A DNA stretch of 64,000 bases from Sva-07 sp963717385 (GTDB lineage: Bacteria > Actinomycetota > Acidimicrobiia > Acidimicrobiales > Ilumatobacteraceae), in the NCBI GenBank assembly GCA_963717385.1, contig CAVQWE010000027.1, positions 124,001-188,000 of the forward strand, given 5' to 3'. Below are positions 1-7,940 of the stretch, one piece after another (positions within the stretch are counted from its first letter, which is position 1; the number at the start of each line of letters is the position of its first letter). The translations under genes were made by a program, and so were the position numbers. The notes under the pieces were generated by a model. It did no database searches. It was not told where the DNA came from and saw only the letters and a program-made list of their open reading frames with translations.

Positions 1-2
1 TC

Positions 3-410
3 GGCCGGGCGACCACGTGGGCGCCGTTGTTTGCGATCTTCGGTTGGTTCCTGCCGCCGCTGATCCTCTACATCATCCCGTTCCTCGTGCTGCGCGAACT
101 CTGGAAGGCCTCCGAGCCCGACGTCGTCGACGGAACCGACAGCTGGAAACGGACACCGGACAACCCGTTGCTGTGGGTGTGGTTCATACTCTTCGGCATC
201 CTTCCCGCAGTCCTCTTCGCCGTCCAGGTCGGCTCGTTTGCCACCGGTGGTGTTCCGACCGGTGACATCGAGTCGGTGGCCGAGGGCCTCGACGAGTTCG
301 GCGCCGTCGGCTGGTTGACCGCCGTGCTCACCGCCGCTGCTGCGGTCGTGTGGATTCAGGTCGTGCGCCAACTCACACAACGGCACAAACGTTTGACGAA
401 CGAGTCCTGA
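3..410 (+). CDS. DUF4328-type membrane protein, C-terminal part (cut by window edge)
   Basis: The reading frame is open to the left edge, so the start lies outside the window; the first internal start-like codon is TTG at 27. The visible part has three hydrophobic stretches (roughly the first 25 residues, then around residues 47-65 and 100-115 of the visible protein). The first contains GWFLPPLILYIIPFLVLREL followed by W-K-A-S, which matches the 'gWfiP..n...P..v.relW.as' signature I know from DUF4328 membrane proteins of actinobacteria. Function is unknown for this family. It ends 22 nt before the next gene on the same strand. Confidence 0.65.
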   Translation, partial: GRATTWAPLFAIFGWFLPPLILYIIPFLVLRELWKASEPDVVDGTDSWKRTPDNPLLWVWFILFGILPAVLFAVQVGSFATGGVPTGDIESVAEGLDEFGAVGWLTAVLTAAAAVVWIQVVRQLTQRHKRLTNES

Positions 411-432
411 ACGGCCAGTCTGTTGCCTCGCC

Positions 433-903
433 ATGAGCCGTGCCGACGTCATCTATCTGGTTCGCCATGCCAAAGCTGGTGAGCGCCGGGTGTGGGACGG
501 CGACGATGAGGCCCGCCCCCTGAGCAAGCATGGCTGGAAGCAGTCCGACGCAATCGCCAAGCGGCTGGCAGCGAAGGGCGCGACGACGCTGCATTCGAGC
601 CCGTACGTCCGATGCATGCAGACGCTCGAACCGCTCGGCAAACGACTCGGCGTCGAGGTGCAACCCGATCGTCGCCTCTACGAAGGCGAGCCGTTCGAGC
701 CGGTGCTCGACCTGCTCGGAGAAGTTGACACCGGCGCAGTGCTGTGCAGCCATGGCGACATCATCCCCGATGTCATTGCAGCGCTCGCCCGACGCGGCAT
801 GGAGGTGCAGACGTCGCCCGACTGGCGCAAGGGAACGATCTGGGTGCTCAAACGCAAAGGCGACCGCATCACCAAGGGCAGGGTCTGGCCGCCGCCGAGC
901 TGA
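433..903 (+). CDS. SixA-like histidine phosphatase family protein
   Basis: A 156-residue protein of the histidine phosphatase (phosphoglycerate mutase-like) superfamily, small SixA-like branch. It starts with the phosphate-binding motif LVRHAKAG, with catalytic His12 flanked by Arg11, then has SSPYVRC (Arg60) and the second histidine in CSHGD (His107). Such enzymes remove phosphate from phosphohistidine or small phosphoesters in the cytoplasm; the substrate cannot be told from sequence. The length matches the family. It is the last gene of the leftmost plus-strand pair and is followed by a strong hairpin shared with the convergent ccm operon. The ATG at 433 fits the family N-terminus exactly. 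Confidence 0.85.
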   Translation: MSRADVIYLVRHAKAGERRVWDGDDEARPLSKHGWKQSDAIAKRLAAKGATTLHSSPYVRCMQTLEPLGKRLGVEVQPDRRLYEGEPFEPVLDLLGEVDTGAVLCSHGDIIPDVIAALARRGMEVQTSPDWRKGTIWVLKRKGDRITKGRVWPPPS

Positions 904-910
904 GACGAAC

Positions 911-930
911 CGGCGGGGCCGACCCCGCCG
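911..930. terminator. Bidirectional hairpin terminator
   Basis: A perfect 8-bp GC stem, CGGCGGGG and CCCCGCCG, with a 4-nt loop CCGA, lies in the 34-nt gap between two convergent genes and is followed on the plus strand by TTTCATTT. It can serve the phosphatase gene on the plus strand and the ccm operon on the minus strand. Confidence 0.75.
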
Positions 931-937
931 TTTCATT

Positions 938-1696
938 TCAGTTCGCGGACCGGATCTCGTCGGCGAAGCTGGCCACGAGCGACGCCACCTCGCCTGGCGG
1001 GTTGCTCGCCTCGCATCGTTCGATGTGCGGCAGCGCAGCGGCGGCGTCGCCGCGGAACTGGAACTCGACGATGGCCAGGAAACACTCGGGATCGGCGTAG
1101 TCCGGCTCGATCTCGGTGGCCTGTCCGAGCGCCAGCACGGCAGCGTCGTAACGCTGCGCGGCGTCGGTCTGGTCGGGGTTCTGCCGCGTGAGCAGCGCGA
1201 GCGTCCACCCGAAGTAGGCAACCGCCTCGGCGTTCTCTCGGCCGCGTGCGCGCTCCATGTCGATCACCTCGGCGAACAGGGCGTTCGCTGTGGGGAAGTC
1301 GCCGGCGCCCATCGCGTCACGCGCATTGGTGAGCACGATGCGTGACTCGTCGCCTGGTGTGAGCCCTGTGATCTCCTGGCCCGACGAACGTTCGCCCCAA
1401 GCTCCCGCAAGCACGAAACCGATGCCGACGGATCCGACCACGACCGCCGCGGCCACCGCGATCGTGCGACTCCATCGACGAGGTCTTGCCGTCGGCAGCG
1501 AACTGCGACCAGCTTCGATCTGGCGCAGCACGTTGGCGGCGCGGACGGTGTAGCCGTCTTTGAGCGTGTGGTAGTCGAGGTCGTCGACGTCGCCGGCGTC
1601 GTGTTCACGTTCGAGATCGTTGAGCGAGCGCAACAGGAACCGACGCTCCTCTTCCAGCCCGGCCAGGCGGTCGAGCTTGGTGCCGCTGGCGGTCAT
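938..1696 (-). CDS. ccmI: CcmI-like TPR protein, end of ccm operon
   Basis: 252 residues. The N-terminal part (about 1-65) is a charged helical segment of the kind seen at the start of CcmI. One membrane helix follows (about 78-98), then a periplasmic or extracytoplasmic tetratricopeptide-like domain (about 115-245) with repeated A-x-x-Y/F patterns. CcmI presents apocytochrome c to the CcmFH haem ligation complex. The assignment rests mostly on position: it is the last gene of a complete ccm set and overlaps ccmH by 4 nt. The sequence is diverged from proteobacterial CcmI, so it could be called a ccm-linked TPR protein. Confidence 0.65.
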   Translation of the reverse strand: MTASGTKLDRLAGLEEERRFLLRSLNDLEREHDAGDVDDLDYHTLKDGYTVRAANVLRQIEAGRSSLPTARPRRWSRTIAVAAAVVVGSVGIGFVLAGAWGERSSGQEITGLTPGDESRIVLTNARDAMGAGDFPTANALFAEVIDMERARGRENAEAVAYFGWTLALLTRQNPDQTDAAQRYDAAVLALGQATEIEPDYADPECFLAIVEFQFRGDAAAALPHIERCEASNPPGEVASLVASFADEIRSAN

Positions 1697-2196
1697 CGGC
1701 CGGCCTCGTCGCTGTCGGCGGCGAGTGCCGCCTGGACGATGGCCCGGTCGTCGTCGGTGGGGTCGGACATCTCGCCGGCCTCACGTTTCCAGCGCCGGAA
1801 CACCACGATGAGTGCCCCGAGTCCGCAGGCGAACGCCACCGCGGGCAGCACCCAGACGAGCGCGTCGACGCCGGTCGACTTCGGCACCAAGAGCACTTCG
1901 CCGCCATAGCGGGTTTCGATGAACGCAATGATCTCGCTGTCGTTCAGGTCGTTGTCGGCCACCAGGTCGGCGATCTGGTTGCGCAACGCAATCGATGCGT
2001 TGTTCTGCGACTCGAACACGCTCTCGCCGTCACAGATCGGACAAGCGACCCGCTTGGAGAGTTCGTCGATGCGGTCGCCCTGGCTTGCGGGGCCGGTGTC
2101 GCGAGTCGCGCCGACCGTGAGGAAACCGGCGATCACGAAGATCAGCGCCAGCCAGCCCGGCCAACGTTTGGCGCGCCGATTCAGCTCGCTGGCCAT
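1693..2196 (-). CDS. ccmH: Cytochrome c maturation protein CcmH
   Basis: 167 residues with membrane helices near residues 13-30 and 110-132 and a short thiol-redox domain between them. The family motif is present as RVACPICDG, giving the CxxC pair Cys52-Cys55, followed by the helical segment ending in ETRYGGEVLL, typical of CcmH (E-R-Y-G). CcmH keeps the CxxCH of apocytochrome c reduced before haem attachment. The gene abuts ccmG, sharing the boundary base at 2196, and overlaps ccmI by 4 nt, so it is translated within one polycistronic message. Confidence 0.9.
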   Translation of the reverse strand: MASELNRRAKRWPGWLALIFVIAGFLTVGATRDTGPASQGDRIDELSKRVACPICDGESVFESQNNASIALRNQIADLVADNDLNDSEIIAFIETRYGGEVLLVPKSTGVDALVWVLPAVAFACGLGALIVVFRRWKREAGEMSDPTDDDRAIVQAALAADSDEAGR

Positions 2197-2819
2197 CAGC
2201 TGTACTGCTCTCGGTACTGCCGCAGGATCGAGTTGAGCTGCTCGGCGGTCACCTCGGAAATCAGCCGGAGCTGCACCACACCGCTCGGATCGATGATCCA
2301 GGTCTCGGGGACCTGCGCCACACCGAACGCAACCGGAATCTGGTCGTTGGAGTAGATCGCCGGCCAGTCGCCGCCGTTGTCGGCGAAGAACGCCTCGATC
2401 TCGTCCGGGTCGCCGCTGTTGATCACCGAGTAGAGCTCAGCACCGTCGGTGCCGAGCGTTGCCTGATCCTCGGAGAACGTGACCAGTTCAGGATGCTCCC
2501 GGATGCACGGCACGCACGTGGGGTCGAAGAAGTTGAGGACCACCCAGCTGCCCTTGCGACGTGACAGGTCGAACGACGTGCCGTCGGACAAGGTGCCGGT
2601 GGCCTCCGGCGCCGGACGCCCGATCAACGGCGAGTCGGCACTGGCACCACCTTCGCTGTCGCCGGTGACAGCGCCGATGAAGACCACGAACAGCCCCACC
2701 ATCAGCACCGCAATGGCACCGACGACGAGCGGCGCGACGCGACGACCTCCACCGCCCCCCGATCCGTCATCACCGTCGGGAGCGTCGGCCGCCACGGGAT
2801 CGTCGAGCACCTCGCTCAC
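2196..2819 (-). CDS. ccmG: Thiol:disulfide interchange protein CcmG (ResA/DsbE type)
   Basis: 207 residues from GTG at 2819. That start gives a GTGA overlap with the ccmF stop and excludes a long arginine-rich artefact upstream. An acidic, glycine-rich N-terminus is followed by one membrane helix (about 31-50) and a thioredoxin-like domain (about 62-205) with active site CVPC (Cys102, Cys105) in NFFDPTCVPC and the cis-proline region VPETWIIDPSG. CcmG reduces CcmH or apocytochrome cysteines outside the membrane during cytochrome c maturation. Its place between ccmF and ccmH is standard. Confidence 0.9.
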   Translation of the reverse strand: MSEVLDDPVAADAPDGDDGSGGGGGRRVAPLVVGAIAVLMVGLFVVFIGAVTGDSEGGASADSPLIGRPAPEATGTLSDGTSFDLSRRKGSWVVLNFFDPTCVPCIREHPELVTFSEDQATLGTDGAELYSVINSGDPDEIEAFFADNGGDWPAIYSNDQIPVAFGVAQVPETWIIDPSGVVQLRLISEVTAEQLNSILRQYREQYS

Positions 2820-4900
2820 ACCGTCACCCCCGCCTGGGTGTCCTCGTCGAGAGCGTCGCCGGCGAGCGCGTCGCCAGAGATGAGATCGCCGTCGACGCTG
2901 TCGTTCGAACGGGTGTCGTCGGCAGGATCTGGGCCACCGGTGGCGATCGGAGCCGACACCGGGTCGACCGCGATCCGTCGACGCGACCCAGGGAACGCTG
3001 CGAGCAACGTGCCGAGCGCCATCACGCCACCACCGATCCAGAGCCACAGGATCATCGGCTTGATGAACACCCGGATCGTGACCTCGGTGGCGCCGGGGAC
3101 TGCCCCTTGGCCGAGCGTGAGATAGATGTCTTCGTTCCAGCCGGTGCGAACCGATGGCGTGCCGATGTCGGCTCCCATGTTGAGGTACCTCGTGGTGGCC
3201 GGACGGTAGGCCTGCTCACCGTCGAGCACCACGTTGGCGGCGATGCGACGCTCGCTGCCACGGTCGTTGGTGCGCTCGTCGACCGACAACAGCTCGAAGC
3301 TGTGTCCACCCCACTCGACGACCTCTCCGACACGAAGGTCGAGCGTGGCCGAATGCGTGAAGCTGTTCGATGACGCCAACGCCACCGCGATGATGATCAC
3401 ACCGATGTGGACCACCATGCCACCGTTGGCACGGCCGACGAAGCCGCGCCAACCCTGGCGGCGCGTGGCCAGCGCGAGTTGTCGAACCGCCGAACCCATT
3501 GCGAAACCAGCGAGACCGAACGCAACCAGCGGGGCCCATCCGTCGGCGCCGACGAACACGGCGATCGCCAGGCTCAGTGCGCCAGCCCACGCAGGCCAGA
3601 ACAGTCGCGTGCGCAACAGTTCGCTCGACGCCTTGCGCCATGGGAGCACCGGAGCGACGCCCATCAAGAACAGCAGCATCAGTCCGATCGGCTGCGAGAG
3701 CGAGTCGAAATACGGCGCACCGACCAGCGTCTGGCGGTCCTGGAGGGCCTCGACGAGCAGCGGGAAGAGTGTGCCGAGCAGGATCACGAACGCCCACACG
3801 GTGAACAACACGTTGTTGGCAAGGAACGAGCCCTCGCGCGACAGCGGCGAGTCGATCGAGCCGGGCGAACGGAGACGGTCGCCACGCCACGCGATCAGCC
3901 CGAGCGACACCACCACGATGAGTCCGAAGAATCCGAGCAGCCAGTTGCCGACCGGACCATCGCCGAAGGCATGCACCGAGCTGAGGATCCCCGAACGGGT
4001 GAGGAACGTACCGAGGATGGTGAGCGCGAAGGTGGCGACCAGCAAGCTGAGGTTCCACACCCGCAACATGCCGCGCCGTTCCTGCACGAGCACGGAGTGG
4101 ATGTAGGCCGTGCCGGTGAGCCACGGCAACAGCGATGCGTTCTCCACGGGGTCCCACGCCCACACGCCTGACCAGCCGAGCACCTCGTAGCTCCACCAGC
4201 CACCGAGCAGGATGCCGATGGTGAGGAACGCCCACGAGAACAGCGCCCAACGACGGGTTTCCATCAGCCACCCCTCGCCCAGGCGACCGGTGACGAGCGC
4301 TGCGATCGCGAAGGCGAACGGCACGGTGAAGCCGACGTAACCGAGGTACAAGATGGGTGGGTGGAACAGCACCAAGATGTGGTTCTGCAGCAGCGGGTTC
4401 GGCCCAGGGCCACTCGTGACACCGGGGGCACCGGCGGCGAACGGGTCGGCCGGGCCGAAACTCAGCAACGCGAAGAACGCCAGCACCACGAACATCACGA
4501 TCAGCGCCCAGCCGACGAGGACGTCGTCAGTGCGTTTGCGGAACTGCCACCCGATTGCGGCGGTGAAACCGGCAAGCGTGAGCACCCACAGCAGGATCGA
4601 CCCTTCGAGCGCCGACCACATGGCGGCGATGTTGTAGAGCGTCGGGGTGTCGGCCGAGCCGACCTGCTGGACGTACAGCATCGAGAAGTCGCGCGTGATC
4701 AGCGCCCGCTGCATCATCACGACGGCGAGGACGATGCCTCCGAACGCGATCCAGGCGTAGAGCGGCCCCTGCTTGAGGAGCTTGCGATCGCCCTTGCGGA
4801 TGCCGTAGAGCAACGCGAGGGCGCCGAAGACGGACGCGGCCAGCACCAAGAGCAGGCCGGCACGACCGAGCGCCGAGTTGATGCTCGCAGCGAACAGCAT
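2816..4900 (-). CDS. ccmF: Haem lyase subunit CcmF
   Basis: 694 residues with about fifteen predicted membrane helices, the usual CcmF length. The tryptophan-rich haem-handling WWD region lies at about 234-260 (GGWWSYEVLGWSGVWAWDP), with a conserved histidine at 180 in LFHPPILY and another just after the WWD region. CcmF takes haem from CcmE and, with CcmH, attaches it to CxxCH of cytochrome c on the outer face of the membrane. The C-terminus carries an acidic tail. Translation is coupled to ccmE (TGATG at 4902-4898) and ccmG (GTGA). Confidence 0.95.
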   Translation of the reverse strand: MLFAASINSALGRAGLLLVLAASVFGALALLYGIRKGDRKLLKQGPLYAWIAFGGIVLAVVMMQRALITRDFSMLYVQQVGSADTPTLYNIAAMWSALEGSILLWVLTLAGFTAAIGWQFRKRTDDVLVGWALIVMFVVLAFFALLSFGPADPFAAGAPGVTSGPGPNPLLQNHILVLFHPPILYLGYVGFTVPFAFAIAALVTGRLGEGWLMETRRWALFSWAFLTIGILLGGWWSYEVLGWSGVWAWDPVENASLLPWLTGTAYIHSVLVQERRGMLRVWNLSLLVATFALTILGTFLTRSGILSSVHAFGDGPVGNWLLGFFGLIVVVSLGLIAWRGDRLRSPGSIDSPLSREGSFLANNVLFTVWAFVILLGTLFPLLVEALQDRQTLVGAPYFDSLSQPIGLMLLFLMGVAPVLPWRKASSELLRTRLFWPAWAGALSLAIAVFVGADGWAPLVAFGLAGFAMGSAVRQLALATRRQGWRGFVGRANGGMVVHIGVIIIAVALASSNSFTHSATLDLRVGEVVEWGGHSFELLSVDERTNDRGSERRIAANVVLDGEQAYRPATTRYLNMGADIGTPSVRTGWNEDIYLTLGQGAVPGATEVTIRVFIKPMILWLWIGGGVMALGTLLAAFPGSRRRIAVDPVSAPIATGGPDPADDTRSNDSVDGDLISGDALAGDALDEDTQAGVTV

Positions 4901-5415
4901 CAGACGTCAGAAGGGTCGGGGCAGCCGGCGGCTTCGGCGTCGGCGACCCGCTCGTCGTTGACAGCGACGTACTCGTCGGAGTGCTTCACCTCGACACGGT
5001 CGCCCAGCAGGGTGCCGTTCTCGATGACCCCGTGTACGACGACGGGGATGCACTCTTTGAAGATGCCTCCTGGTTCGCCGTCGTAGCTGACCGGGATCGT
5101 CTCGTCGTTGAACGTGATGGTGAACACCGTGGTGTTCGCCACCCGCTCGACGGTGCCCTCGTCGACGGTGCCCTGCAGGCGGATGCGTCGATCTTCGTCG
5201 CAACCGTCACGCTGGCCGACCTCGTCGACGTTGCAGTAGTAGTCGACCGCCTGGGTGAGGAACTGGGTGACGATCACTCCGCCGGCCACGACCACCAGGC
5301 CGAGCACCAGCATCGGCAACCAGTTCCGCTTTCGGCGCACCGGTGCGGCGGGGCCGACCGGTGTTCGAGGGGAGAGATCGATGTCACTGGTGTTGTCGTC
5401 GAGGCGGTCGTTCAT
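4900..5415 (-). CDS. ccmE: Haem chaperone CcmE
   Basis: 171 residues: cytoplasmic N-terminus, one membrane helix (about 33-53), and an extracytoplasmic beta-barrel domain. The haem-binding H-x-x-x-Y motif is present as HSDEY (His145, Tyr149), the canonical histidine form rather than the cysteine variant known from some archaea and bacteria. It lies near the C-terminus as in the family. The domain also has cysteines at 61, 72, 122 and near the C-terminus that the family does not require; they could pair outside the cell. CcmE carries haem from CcmABCD to CcmF. Confidence 0.93.
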   Translation of the reverse strand: MNDRLDDNTSDIDLSPRTPVGPAAPVRRKRNWLPMLVLGLVVVAGGVIVTQFLTQAVDYYCNVDEVGQRDGCDEDRRIRLQGTVDEGTVERVANTTVFTITFNDETIPVSYDGEPGGIFKECIPVVVHGVIENGTLLGDRVEVKHSDEYVAVNDERVADAEAAGCPDPSDV

Positions 5416-5435
5416 GTCAGGTTCATTCTGCTCGC

Positions 5436-5570
5436 TCAGAGCCAGTACTTGTCCGCGTCAGGCACCTGTTTTCCGAGTCGTTTCCCGGCTCGCAGCACGC
5501 GCCACGACATGAACGACACGGTCACGAACGTGAGGACGTAGCCCCCGATGATGAATCCGGCATCTTCCAT
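5436..5570 (-). CDS. ccmD: CcmD-like small membrane protein
   Basis: A 44-residue ORF from ATG at 5570 to TGA at 5436, coupled to the ccmC stop by TGATG and ending 21 nt before ccmE. It begins MEDAGFIIGGYVLTFVTVSF, a single membrane helix, followed by a short basic segment rich in Arg and Lys, which is the layout of CcmD. CcmD stabilises CcmE on the CcmABC complex and is needed for release of holo-CcmE. Small size makes it easy to miss; position between ccmC and ccmE is the usual one and is strong support. Confidence 0.85.
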   Translation of the reverse strand: MEDAGFIIGGYVLTFVTVSFMSWRVLRAGKRLGKQVPDADKYWL

Positions 5571-6445
5571 CAGACGGTTCCTCCCTGGTTGGTGCTGGCC
5601 TGGTTCGTGCTGGCCTGGTTCGTGCTGGCCTGGTCGGTGCTGGCCTGTGTGACCGCGAGGTCACCTTCGGCTCGTCGGGCGGCCACGGCATCGTCGAGCC
5701 CGCGGTCGTCGAGGAGGTCTTCCATCGCCATCACCCGAGTGCGATGGATGATCAACCACAGGTACAGCAACGAAAAGGCGATCACACCGACGAACAAGCT
5801 GAACAACATCAGGCCGTCCATGCTCACGTCGCCGTCGGTGCCCAGCACTGTGGCTTCCTGGTGCAGGCTGCGCCACAAACGCACGCTCCAGTGCACGAGC
5901 GGGATCTCGAGCACGGCCAGCATGCCGATCACTGCGCTGCGCCGGGCACGCTGCTCGTGCGTGCCTCCGAGGCGGCGAACGGCGAGATAGCCGATGTAGG
6001 TGACGAACAGCAGCGCTGTGGTGGTCAAGCGGGCATCCCACTGCCAGAACACGCCCCACGTGAGGCGGCCCCACATGGCGCCGATCACGAGGGTGACCGC
6101 CACGAATGCCGTGCCCACCTCGGCGCTGGCACCTGCCAAACGGTCCCACCCGAGCGACTTCTTCTTGCCGAAGAAGTACAGGCCCGATGCAACTGCGGTG
6201 ACCGTGAAGGCGAGGTAGGCGATCCAGATCGTGGGGACGTGCACGTACAACAGGCGCACGCTTTCGCGTTGGTCTCGGTCCTCGGGCGAGAAACCCAGTC
6301 CGAATGCGATCAGCCAGCCCATTGCGATGATGGTGGCGATGCCGATGATCCTGGTACCTCGCGTACCGGTACCGGCGCCCCGATCGGGTTGGTCGCCCGT
6401 TCCGGCGGCGTGATCACCGGTGAGCGTGGGATCCGTGGTCGTCAT
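5570..6445 (-). CDS. ccmC: Haem transporter/handling protein CcmC
   Basis: 291 residues with six membrane helices. The WWD motif lies at about 124-140 (MWGRLTWGVFWQWDARLT), flanked by the two conserved histidines His69 (LLYVHVP) and His185 (IPLVHWSV). CcmC loads haem onto CcmE. Compared with the usual length of about 240 residues it has a low-complexity N-terminal extension of about 30 residues and a C-terminal tail ending in repeats of QASTN, encoded by a 15-nt tandem repeat. It ends by overlapping ccmD (TGATG). Confidence 0.93.
   Translation of the reverse strand: MTTTDPTLTGDHAAGTGDQPDRGAGTGTRGTRIIGIATIIAMGWLIAFGLGFSPEDRDQRESVRLLYVHVPTIWIAYLAFTVTAVASGLYFFGKKKSLGWDRLAGASAEVGTAFVAVTLVIGAMWGRLTWGVFWQWDARLTTTALLFVTYIGYLAVRRLGGTHEQRARRSAVIGMLAVLEIPLVHWSVRLWRSLHQEATVLGTDGDVSMDGLMLFSLFVGVIAFSLLYLWLIIHRTRVMAMEDLLDDRGLDDAVAARRAEGDLAVTQASTDQASTNQASTNQASTNQGGTV
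5586..5645. repeat. Four 15-nt tandem repeats inside the ccmC 3' end
   Basis: Four units of TGGTTcGTGCTGGCC (two identical, the outer two with one or two changes) run head to tail on the plus strand. On the coding strand they give the pentapeptide repeat QAST(N/D). Unit number probably varies between strains by slippage. Confidence 0.9.
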
Positions 6446-6490
6446 GTTCGATTCCTGCGGGGGCTGGGGGCGGATGGGGCGACAGTCGCT

Positions 6491-7174
6491 TCATTCGTCG
6501 ATCAACGGTCCGAACGCCAAGGCCCCGCCGACACCGAAGGCCACGGCGAAGACAGCCAGCAAGCCCACCCAGGGCCAGCCGTCTGACACCACCGCACCTG
6601 CCGTGCCGAGCGCTGCTTCGACCGCTCGAGTTGCTCCGATCAGTACGGGCGCCACCGCGGGGAACGTGAGCAGCGGGAGCAACGTCTCGCGACCCGTGAA
6701 CCCTGCGGCAAGGCCTCCGTACAGGGTACCCACCGCGGCGAGCCCGCACGTCGCTGAGATCAAGGTTGTGACGAGGAGCACCACGCCGTCGGCAGGGATC
6801 GTCTGGCCGTACAGGATCACCGCAGCGAACAACAGCACGAGTTCGAGCAGCAGGAGCTGCACGCCGAGCGCCAGCGATTTGCCCAGGTAGATCGCCCTGG
6901 GATCGATGCCGGCGACGCGCAGCGCATCGAGCGCGCCGTCGGCGGTTTCGACCGCGAACGAGCGCTGCACCAGCACCAGCATCGAGAACATCGTGGCGAG
7001 CCAGACCAACCCCGGAGCGACCCGTTGCAGCACCGAATCGGCATCGAGCGCGAACGCGAAGATCACCATGGTGACCCCGGCGAAGGGCAGCACCTGGTTG
7101 ACGAAGACCCGGCTGTTCCACTCGATTCGCAGGTCTTTCTTGGCCACCTGCCGGGCGATGCGCCACGTGCTCAT
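6491..7174 (-). CDS. ccmB: Haem exporter permease CcmB
   Basis: 227 residues with six predicted membrane helices and the CcmB family start, in which a basic segment (RIARQVAKKDLRIEW) precedes the first helix. It is the permease partner of the CcmA ATPase; the ATPase drives release of haem-loaded CcmE rather than simple export. It overlaps the ccmA 3' end by 4 nt, and its first codons are next to repeat copy A. The gap to ccmC is 45 nt. Confidence 0.88.
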   Translation of the reverse strand: MSTWRIARQVAKKDLRIEWNSRVFVNQVLPFAGVTMVIFAFALDADSVLQRVAPGLVWLATMFSMLVLVQRSFAVETADGALDALRVAGIDPRAIYLGKSLALGVQLLLLELVLLFAAVILYGQTIPADGVVLLVTTLISATCGLAAVGTLYGGLAAGFTGRETLLPLLTFPAVAPVLIGATRAVEAALGTAGAVVSDGWPWVGLLAVFAVAFGVGGALAFGPLIDE

Positions 7175-7857
7175 TCGTGGTTCCCAGCGCCCGGGTCTCG
7201 AGGAACCACGTCCTGGTTCGCCGATTCGTGCACTCGCCCGGCGATCACGTCGACCGCTCGAGTCGCCAGGTTGCCGGCGCGTTCGAGCTCGTGGCTGGCA
7301 ACGAGAATGGTGGCACCCGAGGCCGAGGCCCGCCGCAACGTCTCGTCGAGTTGGTCACGCGCCGACGCATCGAGCCCGGCATGTGGCTCGTCGAGAAGCC
7401 ACAGCTGCGCGCGCCGGGCGATCAGGCACGCAATTGCGGTGCGCCGCTTCTGGCCTGCCGACAGCTTGCTGACTGCGACGCTCGCGAGTCGGCCGTCGAT
7501 GTCGAGGCGCTGCATCGCCGTGCGCATTTCGTCGTCGCTCGCACCGACGGTCGAACCCCAGAAACTGACGTTTTCGGCGACGGTGAGGTCGAGGTACAGC
7601 CCGTTCTGGTGTCCGAGCAGCCCGACGGTGCGACGGACGGACTCGCGATGTGTTGCGAGGTCGAGGCCGAGCACAGTCCCACTGCCGCGCACCAAGGGGA
7701 GCAACCCGGCGCAGAGCCGGAGCAGTGTGGTCTTGCCGGCACCGTTCGGGCCCCGCAGCAGCACGATCTCGCCCTGCTCGACCCGCAGCGTGGCTCCGGC
7801 GAGGGCGGGGAACTGTCCGAGCACCGCGACCGCGTCATCGAGGTCCACGACCGACAT
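7171..7857 (-). CDS. ccmA: Haem exporter ATPase CcmA
   Basis: 228 residues from ATG at 7857. The ABC signatures are all present: Walker A GPNGAGKTT (about 36-44), signature LSAGQKRR, Walker B LWLLDEPHAGLD, and the H-loop SHE. I chose ATG 7857 because a TAGCGT -10 box lies exactly 7 nt upstream, consistent with a leaderless message; a longer form from GTG 7917 is open but adds 20 unconserved residues. This is the first gene of the ccm operon. Its last codons, encoding DPGAGNHE, are written over 35-bp repeat copy A. Confidence 0.9.
   Translation of the reverse strand: MSVVDLDDAVAVLGQFPALAGATLRVEQGEIVLLRGPNGAGKTTLLRLCAGLLPLVRGSGTVLGLDLATHRESVRRTVGLLGHQNGLYLDLTVAENVSFWGSTVGASDDEMRTAMQRLDIDGRLASVAVSKLSAGQKRRTAIACLIARRAQLWLLDEPHAGLDASARDQLDETLRRASASGATILVASHELERAGNLATRAVDVIAGRVHESANQDVVPRDPGAGNHE
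7176..7210. repeat. 35-bp interspersed repeat, copy A
   Basis: Begins CGTGGTTCCC and ends GGAACCACG, so the ends form a 9-bp inverted repeat; the spacer carries the asymmetric core CCGGGTCTC. It lies across the ccmA stop region just before the ccmB start and is therefore translated. Two other copies are at 17418-17452 and 36023-36057. Confidence 0.85.
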
Positions 7858-7864
7858 GGGCGAC

Positions 7865-7870
7865 ACGCTA
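7865..7870 (-). promoter_or_regulatory. -10 box for the ccm operon
   Basis: TAGCGT on the minus strand, 7 nt before the ccmA ATG, with no ribosome binding site in between. It fits a transcript that starts at or next to the start codon. Confidence 0.6.
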
Positions 7871-7927
7871 GGAGCTGAAGTGTTCGACAACTCCTGTCGC
7901 CGCGATCGCCTCGTCACCGCGCACAGA

Positions 7928-7933
7928 TAGTTT
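7928..7933 (+). promoter_or_regulatory. -10 box for the class E sortase gene
   Basis: TAGTTT, 7 nt before GTG 7941. Together with the ccmA box it makes an 83-nt divergent promoter region. Confidence 0.55.
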
Positions 7934-7940
7934 CAGGTCG

